A stretch of 8,547 nucleotides of DNA from Acidobacteriota bacterium. GTDB lineage: Bacteria; Acidobacteriota; Polarisedimenticolia; J045. Made by a program: the position numbers and the translations under genes. The stretch spans positions 2,057,595 through 2,066,141 of the forward strand of contig CP070706.1 in NCBI GenBank assembly GCA_020350085.1. Reading direction: 5' to 3'. The notes beneath the pieces were generated by a model. It had not been told where the DNA came from and did not search any database. It worked only from the letters and a program-made list of their open reading frames with translations. Positions 1-6,585 of the stretch are shown piece by piece (the first letter of the stretch is position 1; each line of letters opens with the position of its first letter).

Positions 1-384
1 AATCTACCGCTGGCAGCCTACGTGACGAATCTCGGCGCGCTGCGGGAGCGCTTCGCACACCTGCCGCTGAGCACCGATGACACGACACCGATCGAGTACC
101 TCTCGCCGATCACCGAACGAGAAAGCGCCACCGGCGACCGTCCCGTGGAGGTGCTCGCCTGGCTGCCGATGGTCGATTGGCTGGACCAGCTCGAGCGTGC
201 CCTCCCGCCCGAGCAGGACCCGTATCTGGCGAGGGTCTCGACCGAGACGCGCCAACAAGTGGACGCCGGTCGCGCCTATCAAAGGTACGAAGCGTTGCGC
301 CGTCTGGGCCGAGCCGAGGAGGCGCGTGCGGCGCTTGCTGGCTACGAGTCACTGCTGGGGATCGAGCCTTCTGATCCCTCCTGA
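1..384 (+). CDS. Spermidine-synthase-like protein, C-terminal fragment (5' end outside window)
   Basis: The reading frame is open from base 1 and stops with TGA at 382-384, giving 127 residues of a protein that begins upstream; the GTG at 22 is internal. The segment PLSTDDTTPIEYLSP (residues about 23-37 of the visible part) matches the tail of polyamine aminopropyltransferase-like proteins. In the bacterial fused MFS/spermidine-synthase-like group, an 'L-x-TDD-x-P-x-x-E-[YF]-x-x-P' segment closes the Rossmann methyltransferase-like domain. After it comes a charged helical extension (residues about 75-120, with EALRRLGRAEEARAALAGYE), which looks like one TPR-type helical hairpin. The catalytic and substrate-binding part is not in view, so activity and substrate cannot be judged. 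It converges on the leftward GNAT gene and is probably not functionally tied to it. The family call rests on one short motif. Confidence 0.6.
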   Translation, partial: NLPLAAYVTNLGALRERFAHLPLSTDDTTPIEYLSPITERESATGDRPVEVLAWLPMVDWLDQLERALPPEQDPYLARVSTETRQQVDAGRAYQRYEALRRLGRAEEARAALAGYESLLGIEPSDPS

Positions 385-565
385 CTCGTCGATCCGAGAT
401 CGCTCACGCGTTGGGCTGACCGGCGCCAGACAGGGGCGCTGAGGTGCGCGCACGGCGAGCGATGAGCCTCGATGGGACAACACCTTCCCGAGTCGAAACG
501 CCGCAGATCGTGTGCTACCGCGCGAGAGAAGCGGTTTCGGCCGAAAGAGTAACGTCTCATTGGCG
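385..565. other. Convergent intergenic region with nested dyad symmetry
   Basis: This is the gap between the stop of the spermidine-synthase-like gene (+) and the stop of the GNAT gene (-). It contains a GCGCC/GGCGC hairpin (423-427 with 435-439, 7-base loop). That hairpin is enclosed by a second pair, ATCGCTC (399-405) with GAGCGAT (457-463). There is also a 12-base perfect palindrome TTTCGGCCGAAA at 535-546, 20 bases past the GNAT stop. None is followed by a T-run, so none is a classic intrinsic terminator. They could still limit read-through between the converging genes. No coding potential was seen. Confidence 0.3.
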
Positions 566-1216
566 CTAGCGAGCGGCTTCCGGCGACGGCATGCCGGGCT
601 CGGCGCAGAGCACGTGCCCGGGAGGTGGCGGGGGAAGAGGTGCCGTGTGAAAACGCCAGATGTTGTGCCCCACCCCATCCATCGGAGCGACGAAGTCGAG
701 GGTGCCTCCGAGCTTCTCTTGGAGCGCGTTCGAGGCGTCGTTGTCGAGCTCGACCGGGCTGTGGAACTCCTCGACGCCGCGTTCGTGCAGTGCTGCGGAA
801 ATCAGCTGAAACAGCATCGCCGCGACGCCTCTGCGCCGATAGGCCGAGCTCACCATGACCGTCACCCACTGCGGTCGCAGTAGGTTGGGATGAGACGTCT
901 GAGGCCGAAAAGCGGCCCGCAACACGGCCGGAATGAGATACGGCCGCCGCGCCAGGCCCGCCGCGCATGCCATCGCCATCGACAGGCGACGACCTTTCAA
1001 AACCTGTTCGTGCAGGCGATGAATGTCCGGCGTGATGACCGCGTAGCCGGCGAGATCGTCCGAAGGACCCAGCGCCACGAACGCCAACCCGTCGGGTGCC
1101 CGCACGACGCCCCGCAGGAAGGCCTCCCAGAATCCCGCTCCAAGTCGGGAAAAGACGCCGTGATCGACAAGCGTCGCGCGCAGCCGTGCCGCAGCGGCGG
1201 TGTGCTCATCAGTCAA
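566..1216 (-). CDS. GNAT-family N-acetyltransferase
   Basis: This is a 216-residue protein of the GCN5-related acyltransferase fold, which moves an acetyl group from acetyl-CoA to an amine. The acetyl-CoA pyrophosphate loop (motif A) is SSAYRRRGVA, residues 123-132, fitting [RQ]-x-x-G-x-[GA]. It is preceded by a strand (WVTVMV) and followed by a helix and by a strand with LDNDASN (157-163), where this fold often has 'x-N-x-x-A'. The N-terminal part (about 24-60, with LGAGFWEAFLRGVVRAPDG) resembles GNATs often found in envelope-glycan clusters. The C-terminus carries five prolines in a row (195-199) and a low-complexity tail. An in-frame stop lies 12 bases before the TTG at 1216, so TTG is the first available start and is not preceded by a clear Shine-Dalgarno sequence. 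The gene lies 80 bases downstream of the GMC gene on the same strand, so it is probably the third gene of that operon. A possible substrate is the amine made by the neighbouring aminotransferase (inference). Confidence 0.75.
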   Translation of the reverse strand: MTDEHTAAAARLRATLVDHGVFSRLGAGFWEAFLRGVVRAPDGLAFVALGPSDDLAGYAVITPDIHRLHEQVLKGRRLSMAMACAAGLARRPYLIPAVLRAAFRPQTSHPNLLRPQWVTVMVSSAYRRRGVAAMLFQLISAALHERGVEEFHSPVELDNDASNALQEKLGGTLDFVAPMDGVGHNIWRFHTAPLPPPPPGHVLCAEPGMPSPEAAR

Positions 1217-1296
1217 GCAGGCATATCGTCAGGCATCAACCATCGGCTCCACTCCAACTTCAGAATCGGCGCTCCGCGGAGCTCGGCCCGATCGCG

Positions 1297-2979
1297 TCAG
1301 CCGCGCACCGCGGTCGCGCTCGGAGGCATGCGCGGATCGACGCGCCGGCAGAAGGCGTCGGCCGCGCGCATCGCGGCCGCGACGAGGGTGAAGGTCGGAT
1401 TCTGCGGCGGCAACGCCGGAAAGCTCGCCGCGTCGACGACGCAGACGCGCTCTGTTCCGTGAAGGCGCCCTTCGGGGTCCGTTTCGAGCGGGCCGGGCTG
1501 ACGGCGCATCGCCAGCGAACCCGACAGGTGACCCGAAAACCCGAGCGGTGCGGCCTTGATCAGCGGCGACAAGGGCCGGAAGCCCAACGTCTGACGTGCC
1601 GAGCGCATCCGGCGCAACAGGCCGCGCAAGGCCGTGCGGCTCGCCGCGCTCTGCCGAACCTCGACCTCGACGCAACCCGGCCCGGCGGCGCGACGCACTC
1701 GCGCCGTGGCGACGGCGGAGTCCTGCCCCGCGAAGTAGACGAACCCGATCAGCATCCGGTTGAGCATGTTCCACGCGACCCGCTGGACGAGCTCGGGCAT
1801 CATTCCGAGCAACTCGCCGAGCTCGGCCAGGAAGTACTCGTGAAACGAGTAGAACTGAATGTGGATGCCGCCATCCGCCAACGTGCCCGGTGGCACCGCG
1901 AGCGCCGCCTCGCTCAAGCTGAAGCGAGCCCGGAAGCGGCCGCGCCCACCTGCACCGCGGGCCAGCACCGGCAGAAGGTACATATCGTTGTCGAGCAACG
2001 GCACCGGGCGGTCGTGAAGAGCCAGTGAATCGGCCGCGATCCGCAGGCTTGACAGCGTCCCCGCCGCGAGGAAAAGCGCGTCGTAAGATCTCCGCTCCTC
2101 GACTCCGGAGTCGACGCGCCGCGCGCGAACCTCCACACCGTTCTCGTGCTCTGCAAAGGTGTGTACGAGAAGCCCCGTCCGGTACGCGAAGCGCTCGTGC
2201 GACGATAGCTCGTCGATCGTGCGCCCGCTGACGTAGATGGAGCCGAACGGGCAACCGTAGAAGCAGAGCCCGCACTCGCGGCAGGCGTCGTCTGCACTAC
2301 CGCTTGGCCGTACCGCGAGGCGCGCGCGACCCGCGGCCCAGCCGAACTCCGCCAGCGCGTCGCTCTGTCGTTCCCAGTGTGCGAGCAGCAGCTCTGCGAC
2401 CGAGCCAGAGTTGCGCGGCACGTTCTCCGCGATGGAACCGTGCAGCGGGTAGCTGCGGGCAAGGTCATCCTGCGGCTGGAGCAAGGACATCATCTCGGCC
2501 GCTCTCTCGTACCACGGTGCCAGGTCCTCCTGGTTAAGCGGCCATCCGGCGTAGTCGATTTCGCGCAGCGGATAACAGGCGGCCCCCCACACGTTGGAGA
2601 GCCCCCCTCGTGCCAGCGAGCGCGGTACCGTGGCCCCGGTAAGCGGTATTCCCTCCTCGACTCCTTCGAACACGAACCGCGAGCCGAGGATGCGCTTCGC
2701 GACCCGTTCACCGGCGACGCTACCGCCAAGGATCGCGCCCAACGCGTCGCGCAGCCCGCGCACCGGCGCCTCGCCAGGACCCCACTTCAGCTCACGCAGA
2801 AGCGATCGCTCGACGCGTGCGCCGGATTCGACCTGCGCGCGAATCCGCGCGGCCAACTCCTCCGACGACGGCTCGGGAACGTGCCCCACGTCGATCACGT
2901 CGACGCGATGTCCGGCGTCGAGCAGCACGCGGCTCGCCGCCATGCCGGCGACGCCAGACCCGACGACGGCGACGCGCAC
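1297..2979 (-). CDS. GMC-type FAD oxidoreductase with a CxxCxxCxxxCP motif
   Basis: This 560-residue flavoprotein is expected to oxidise an alcohol to a carbonyl. The N-terminus is a Rossmann FAD-binding motif (VAVVGSGVAGMAAS, GxGxxG at 7-12, ribose-binding acid D30). GGLSNVWG (125-132) is the flavin-proximal loop, similar in style to the pyranose-oxidase branch. The C-terminal GMC domain has GHLSGSLAM with the probable catalytic His484, VVDAASFP (D516), and PPQNPTFT with Asn527. His-Asn is the usual GMC base pair. Cys233, 236, 239 and 243 followed by Pro244 have exact ferredoxin 4Fe-4S spacing. The start is GTG at 2979, since the open frame upstream (to 3123) is only the shadow of the aminotransferase. 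The start shares its first base with the upstream TAG stop (TAGTG). GGAG inside GGGAGAGG (2983-2990) lies 6 bases before it, indicating translational coupling. No signal peptide or Tat motif was seen, so the enzyme is probably cytoplasmic. The substrate is unknown; a sugar or cyclitol is inferred from the neighbours. Confidence 0.85.
   Translation of the reverse strand: MRVAVVGSGVAGMAASRVLLDAGHRVDVIDVGHVPEPSSEELAARIRAQVESGARVERSLLRELKWGPGEAPVRGLRDALGAILGGSVAGERVAKRILGSRFVFEGVEEGIPLTGATVPRSLARGGLSNVWGAACYPLREIDYAGWPLNQEDLAPWYERAAEMMSLLQPQDDLARSYPLHGSIAENVPRNSGSVAELLLAHWERQSDALAEFGWAAGRARLAVRPSGSADDACRECGLCFYGCPFGSIYVSGRTIDELSSHERFAYRTGLLVHTFAEHENGVEVRARRVDSGVEERRSYDALFLAAGTLSSLRIAADSLALHDRPVPLLDNDMYLLPVLARGAGGRGRFRARFSLSEAALAVPPGTLADGGIHIQFYSFHEYFLAELGELLGMMPELVQRVAWNMLNRMLIGFVYFAGQDSAVATARVRRAAGPGCVEVEVRQSAASRTALRGLLRRMRSARQTLGFRPLSPLIKAAPLGFSGHLSGSLAMRRQPGPLETDPEGRLHGTERVCVVDAASFPALPPQNPTFTLVAAAMRAADAFCRRVDPRMPPSATAVRG
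2248..2283 (-). other. Four-cysteine ferredoxin-like motif within the GMC oxidoreductase
   Basis: This stretch codes residues 233-244, CRECGLCFYGCP. The spacing C-x2-C-x2-C-x3-C-P is that of a bacterial 4Fe-4S ferredoxin site. It lies mid-protein, directly before GSIYVSG, between the FAD/substrate segments. I recall a similar cysteine pattern in some cholesterol-oxidase-like GMC proteins, so it marks a subgroup and is not unique. Whether it binds iron-sulphur, zinc or forms disulphides cannot be told from sequence. Confidence 0.6.
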
Positions 2980-4223
2980 TAGCCTCTCCCGAGGAAGTCC
3001 CGCACCAGTCGCACGTTGTCGTCGACGTCGGCGAGAGAGTAGCGCGGGTAGGTCGGGAGCAGCACGACCGAGTCGGCCGTCGCTCGCGCGCGCGGGCAGT
3101 CGCGGGCCCAGTCGGCAAAGCATTCGAGATCGGCACAGTTCTTGAGGTGTTGAGCGGCAACATCAAGATGGTGCTGCTGCAGGTGTCGCAGCAGCGCTTG
3201 CCGGTCCTCGACCTGGATTGGAAAGTACGTGTACATGTGCGAGAAGTCGTCGCGCAACGGTGGCAGCAACACTTCCGGCAGGTCTCTCAATCCGTCGTGG
3301 TAGCGCTTAGCGAACGCGATGCGGGCGCGAATGTTGTCATCGACGTGGGCCAGCTGGTCGAGCACGAGTCGAGACTGCATCGGCGTCATCCGGCGCAGAT
3401 ACGTGCTCGGGATCTCGCGTCGCAGCTGAGGATTCGCCTCCACCGTGACCTGATTGTTGAGCAGACCGATGTCGTGCAGGAACCCGAAGCGAAAGATCCG
3501 ATAAGTGAACGCCCTGAATAGAGGCGGCCAGGTGGCGATGTCGGTGGCAACGCCGCCCAGTGTCTCGCGTAGATAGGGCGACAGACCGAAGTGTGCGAAC
3601 CCGTCGAGTTCGGTGCGCACCCGCTCCGCGACGTCATCGTGGGGCGTCACGACCATGCCACCGAAGATCGAGGTCACGTTCTTGTAGAGCCCGAAGCTGA
3701 AGATTCCCGCATCGCCGAAGCTCGCGAGCGGGCGGCCGTCGAAGCGTGCCCCGAACGACTGAGCCGCGTCCTCTATGAGCCGCACGCCGCGCTCGCGGCA
3801 GATCGCAACGAGACGGTCCATCTCACAGGCCAGACCGTGCAGGTGGGTCACCAGCACGGCGCCGGTATCGTCGTCGACCAGTCGCTCGACCTCGGAAGGG
3901 TCGATGTTGCACGTCTCGCGTTGGACGTCCGCGAACACCGGGACGGCCCCGGCAGCGATGACCATGTTGACCACATCGGAAATCGTGTAGGGCGAGAGCA
4001 CGACCTTGCGGCCAGGGGGGACGAGCGCGCGCACGGCGAGATAGATGCCTACGCGTGCCCGAGGCGCGCAGATCGCATGCGCTACCCCGACCTGCTGCTC
4101 CAAGGTCCGCTCGAGCTCACCGCACGCCGTGCCGGCCAGGCGGCGACCCGCCGCAACGTCGCGTGCGACCGCGGCGTAGCGGCGCGCACTCGTGTACAGG
4201 CGATACCGTGGCAGCGGCATCAT
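2979..4223 (-). CDS. DegT/DnrJ/EryC1/StrS-family PLP aminotransferase
   Basis: This is a 414-residue fold-type I PLP enzyme of the sugar aminotransferase family, which typically aminates a keto-sugar using Glu or Gln as donor. The PLP-site sequences are in order: EDAAQSFGA (151-159), with D152 binding the pyridine nitrogen and Q155 beside the ring, and SFGLYKN (176-182), with K181 as the Schiff-base lysine. After the lysine the family usually has a Gly-Glu-Gly-Gly-like turn; here it is TSIFGGMVVT. The C-terminus shows the usual LPTYPRYSLADVDDNVRLV helix entry (about 389-407). It is somewhat longer than the common ~370 residues, with an insert around 215-275. Start choice: ATG 4223 has AGGAAG 8 bases upstream. 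The GTG at 4250 would add nine residues but has no good binding site. It is the first gene of the leftward operon and overlaps the GMC start, so the two probably act consecutively: oxidation to a ketone, then amination (inference). Confidence 0.88.
   Translation of the reverse strand: MMPLPRYRLYTSARRYAAVARDVAAGRRLAGTACGELERTLEQQVGVAHAICAPRARVGIYLAVRALVPPGRKVVLSPYTISDVVNMVIAAGAVPVFADVQRETCNIDPSEVERLVDDDTGAVLVTHLHGLACEMDRLVAICRERGVRLIEDAAQSFGARFDGRPLASFGDAGIFSFGLYKNVTSIFGGMVVTPHDDVAERVRTELDGFAHFGLSPYLRETLGGVATDIATWPPLFRAFTYRIFRFGFLHDIGLLNNQVTVEANPQLRREIPSTYLRRMTPMQSRLVLDQLAHVDDNIRARIAFAKRYHDGLRDLPEVLLPPLRDDFSHMYTYFPIQVEDRQALLRHLQQHHLDVAAQHLKNCADLECFADWARDCPRARATADSVVLLPTYPRYSLADVDDNVRLVRDFLGRG
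2983..2990 (-). promoter_or_regulatory. Ribosome binding site deciding the GMC GTG start
   Basis: The minus strand reads GGGAGAGG, with its GGAG core 6 bases before the GTG at 2979. The site lies inside the last codons of the aminotransferase gene. Together with the TAGTG overlap it favours GTG 2979 over any start further upstream and suggests termination-reinitiation coupling of the two proteins. Confidence 0.65.
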
Positions 4224-4231
4224 CCCACCAG

Positions 4232-4237
4232 CTTCCT
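4232..4237 (-). promoter_or_regulatory. Ribosome binding site of the aminotransferase gene
   Basis: AGGAAG on the minus strand lies 8 bases before ATG 4223. A second ATG follows immediately at 4220. The site supports the shorter start over the in-frame GTG at 4250. Confidence 0.55.
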
Positions 4238-4448
4238 GCGCGATGCGCACCTGGAGTCAGCGCCCACCGCCGCCCGCGGGCGGCGAGCCGAGGCCTCCGG
4301 CCACATCTCGGGCGGATCGAGCGAGCACCCGCCGAAGACGTCTACCCACGTCAAAGAATACATCGGCTCCGCCCGTTGGGGTCAGAAGTGAGTGTCCGAA
4401 CGTCACCGCATACCTGCCGGCCGCCGCCAGGGGGCCGACTCGTTCGAC

Positions 4449-4476
4449 CTGATCTGCTTAGTAAGTGCAAGATAAT
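4449..4476 (+). promoter_or_regulatory. Possible sigma-70-like promoter for the glycosyltransferase gene
   Basis: The -10-like hexamer GATAAT (5 of 6 to consensus) is preceded at 16 bases by CTGATC (3 of 6 to TTGACA). It sits in an AT-richer patch of an otherwise GC-rich gap between divergent genes. A chance match is quite possible. Confidence 0.25.
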
Positions 4477-4672
4477 CAGCAGGTTGGCCTCAGGCAACGG
4501 GAGCGCCAGGCACGCCTTGACCGACGGCCACGGCCGATACGTCCTCGACCTCGATGAAGCCTGCTTTTTGCCCCTGCACCGCGACCGCATCTTTGCTGTG
4601 ACCTCGTGTGGGTTGGGGGTAACATGCGCCCCGACGTATCAAGACGAGGGTCGGCAAGCTGCTATCGACGCG

Positions 4673-4682
4673 AGGAAGGAGG
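4673..4682 (+). promoter_or_regulatory. Strong Shine-Dalgarno sequence for the glycosyltransferase gene
   Basis: AGGAAGGAGG ends 9 bases before ATG 4692. It is the strongest binding site in the window and fixes the start of the downstream membrane protein, leaving a hydrophilic tail of about 32 residues before the first membrane span. Confidence 0.75.
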
Positions 4683-4691
4683 CGAGACCGA

Positions 4692-6353
4692 ATGCCGGAC
4701 GCCGCGGATCGCTCGCGTCGTGATGAAGAGGCAGCGGCGTCCACCCCGCCGCACGCGCTCACTTCCTTCGCCTGGACACCTGATATCAAAACTGCCGTTG
4801 CCGCGGCCTTCCTGCTCCAACTCGTGCTGGTGATCGTCGTGGCCGTGCGCAACTACTGGGTCCTGACCCCGGACAGCATCTCGTACATCCGAATCGCGAA
4901 ATACTACCTGGAAGGTCGCACCGATCTGATGATCGCGGGCTACTGGGGTCCGCTGATTAGCTGGATCATGGCGCCTCTCCAGCTCATTCTTGGTGATCCT
5001 CTCGCTGCCGCTCGCGTCGCCACCGTGATCTCGTCGATCGTCTTTTTCACCGGGTGCGCATCGGTGTTTCGCGCCCTGCACGTCTCCCGGACGGCGTTCG
5101 TGGTCGGCATCTCGATCGTCGCGCTGACGAGTGCCAACTGGGTCGTGACCCTGACGCCGGATCTGCTGATGTCGGGGCTGTTGCTGCTCGCCATCTCGCG
5201 CATTCTGTCCCGACGATGGGCCAGCAGTCGCTCGACCCAGGCCGCTGCAGGCCTGTTGGGCGGGACGGCCTACTGGGGAAAGGCCGTGGCCTTTCCGCTC
5301 TTCATCGAGAACGTGCTCGCGCTCGGTGCGCTGTGGATGCTGGCACGCCTCGCGTCACCGCGCGCTGTCGTGCGCGCGGCGTTCACGACGCTGCTCTGCT
5401 TCGCCGTGCTGGCCGCGCCGTGGGTGCTCACGCTGTCGATCAAGTACGGCGAGCCGACCTTCTCCACCTCGGGCAAGATCGCACACGCTGCCGCCGGTCC
5501 ATCCGACATGGAGCGGTACAATCCCTATCGCCGCGTCTATCACGTCCCCGATCCGGGTCGCATCAGCGCCTGGGAAGACCCGAGTCGGATGGACTACAAC
5601 TACTGGTCTCCGTTCGAAAGCGTCGAGTACGCCGTTCACCAGTGGCGCGTGCTGTGGAGCAACTACCGCGCAGCGCTCAACGAGCTCGCCGACTTCGATC
5701 TTCTCGGCATCGGAGTGCTCACCGTGCTGGCAGGGTTTCTGCTCCACAGGCCGTGGCGCGAGAATCTGACCCGAGAGCGCTGGCGCTGGGGCGGCCTCTC
5801 CGTGCTGTGTCTCATCGCGATCCACACGCCGGTCTACAGCCCGGCGCAACGTTACTACCTGCCCGCGATGCCCTTCCTCATCGCGGCCGCGCTGACGACG
5901 GTCGAGTGGCTCGTGCGAGGCGCGCGCTCGCGCGCCAAAGAGTGGCGGATCGCCGGGCTCACTCTTGTGATCGCTTCGTTCGCCTATCCGATCGTGACGG
6001 ATCTGCCGAGCTCGCTGAGGGGCGTATCTCATCCGAGCGTTCACGCGCCGGAGCTGGCGCGCCGGCTGGATCATGTGGGGCTCGTCGGCCCGCTCATCGG
6101 CGTGGACAACAACGACGGCATCTACGTCGCCTATCACATGGAGCAACCCTGGTATGGCGACGAGCAGCGTGTTTCGGCGGAGAGGATCCTCGGCTCGGGA
6201 GCCAAGCTGCTGATCGTACCGCGCCGCTCGCCACACCTCGCCGATCTCGACGGCCTGACAGGGGTGCTGAGAGATCTCGATCACGTCCTGTTCGAGTCCG
6301 AGCAGGAAGCTGCCAGCATGCCACTGAAGACGTACGAGGTTCTCTCACCTTGA
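4692..6353 (+). CDS. Polytopic membrane glycosyltransferase, GT39/ArnT-like
   Basis: This 553-residue integral membrane protein resembles the GT-C superfamily (protein mannosyltransferase/ArnT/RgtA-D-like). These enzymes take a sugar from a polyprenyl-phosphate donor and transfer it on the outer face of the cytoplasmic membrane. A charged cytosolic tail (1-32) precedes the first span (about 33-53). This is followed by the first periplasmic loop with PDSISYIRIAKYYLEG, where D61 fits the catalytic acid that GT-C enzymes carry here and Y65 follows. LTPDLLMSGLLLL (154-166), a KAVAFPLF segment (197-204) and APWVLTLSIKYGEPTFSTSG (242-261) are typical of this family. About ten to eleven hydrophobic spans can be counted up to residue about 435, including PAQRYYLPAMPFLIAAA. 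A soluble domain of about 110 residues closes the protein. It starts divergently from the aminotransferase operon and is followed by a terminator. Acceptor and sugar are unknown; the neighbours suggest an N-acylated amino sugar (inference). Confidence 0.78.
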   Translation: MPDAADRSRRDEEAAASTPPHALTSFAWTPDIKTAVAAAFLLQLVLVIVVAVRNYWVLTPDSISYIRIAKYYLEGRTDLMIAGYWGPLISWIMAPLQLILGDPLAAARVATVISSIVFFTGCASVFRALHVSRTAFVVGISIVALTSANWVVTLTPDLLMSGLLLLAISRILSRRWASSRSTQAAAGLLGGTAYWGKAVAFPLFIENVLALGALWMLARLASPRAVVRAAFTTLLCFAVLAAPWVLTLSIKYGEPTFSTSGKIAHAAAGPSDMERYNPYRRVYHVPDPGRISAWEDPSRMDYNYWSPFESVEYAVHQWRVLWSNYRAALNELADFDLLGIGVLTVLAGFLLHRPWRENLTRERWRWGGLSVLCLIAIHTPVYSPAQRYYLPAMPFLIAAALTTVEWLVRGARSRAKEWRIAGLTLVIASFAYPIVTDLPSSLRGVSHPSVHAPELARRLDHVGLVGPLIGVDNNDGIYVAYHMEQPWYGDEQRVSAERILGSGAKLLIVPRRSPHLADLDGLTGVLRDLDHVLFESEQEAASMPLKTYEVLSP

Positions 6354-6585
6354 CGCCTCCAGCGCGGCGGTAAGCGCTGTTTCTCTTTCGGACTCGCGAG
6401 CCGTGGCAGGGGTCCACGCCGCTTCCACCCATCTGCTCGATGCTGCGCTGATGAAGCAGGACCTGGCCGGGTTGGCTCGGCGGACTGCAGCCCTGCACGG
6501 CTCGCCTCGGCCGACTCGTCTTCGTGTAAAATGGCGGAGACGGACCGGTGGAGGACAGGCGGCTATCCGCCTCGGCCGGCCCACC
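6354..6585 (+). other. Spacer and leader before the formyltransferase gene
   Basis: Besides the terminator at 6360-6389, this 232-base stretch has a -10-like TAAAAT at 6527-6532 (5 of 6 to consensus) without a good -35. It also has a perfect hairpin AGGCGG-CTAT-CCGCCT at 6557-6572, ending 13 bases before the chosen start. The formyltransferase frame stays open back to a GTG at 6403, but the extra 61 residues are Arg-, Ala- and Gly-rich and unlike any formyltransferase N-terminus. I therefore treat them as non-coding, with some doubt. Confidence 0.4.
6360..6389 (+). terminator. Probable intrinsic terminator after the glycosyltransferase gene
   Basis: A perfect 6-bp stem, CAGCGC (6360-6365) with GCGCTG (6374-6379), has an 8-base loop and is followed directly by TTTCTCTTT (6380-6388). 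It begins 7 bases after the glycosyltransferase stop codon. The T-run is broken by two Cs and the stem is short, so efficiency may be partial. It implies that the formyltransferase gene has its own promoter. Confidence 0.55.

Larger units (their letters stand above)
4224..4691. other. Divergent intergenic region, 468 bases
   Basis: This region separates the leftward aminotransferase operon from the rightward glycosyltransferase gene and should carry both promoters. No ORF here looks like a known protein; the open frames are GC-rich shadows. A weak sigma-70-type candidate for the rightward gene is CTGATC (4449-4454), 16 bases, then GATAAT (4471-4476). That would give a 5' leader of roughly 200 bases. 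A convincing leftward promoter was not found. The local AT-richer patch at about 4455-4480 is the most promoter-like part of the gap. Confidence 0.5.

Noticed and set aside
535..546. 12-base palindrome TTTCGGCCGAAA as a terminator for the GNAT gene
   Set aside because: It has no separate loop and no following T-run on either strand.
1096..2028. 310-codon plus-strand open frame opposite the GMC and GNAT genes
   Set aside because: Its composition is typical of an antisense GC-rich shadow, and the minus strand carries well-defined catalytic motifs here.
2980..3123. N-terminal extension of the GMC protein upstream of GTG 2979
   Set aside because: The 48 residues are Arg/Ala-rich and overlap the aminotransferase coding region in another frame. 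The FAD motif begins right at GTG 2979, which also has a ribosome binding site.
4224..4250. Start of the aminotransferase at GTG 4250
   Set aside because: There is no suitable binding site before it, whereas ATG 4223 has AGGAAG at 8 bases. It remains a minor alternative.
4490..4593. Minus-strand frame ending in a stretch that loosely recalls the C-terminal barrel of HlyD-type adaptor proteins (DAVAVQGQKAGFIEVED)
   Set aside because: The resemblance covers only about 20 residues, the rest of the frame has no family features, and the opposite strand looks equally coding-like from GC bias. It is too weak for a pseudogene call.
5054..6373. 439-codon plus-strand open frame overlapping the glycosyltransferase gene
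   Set aside because: It is an Arg/Ala-rich shadow frame caused by high GC, with no family features. The overlapping frame has clear membrane spans and family motifs.
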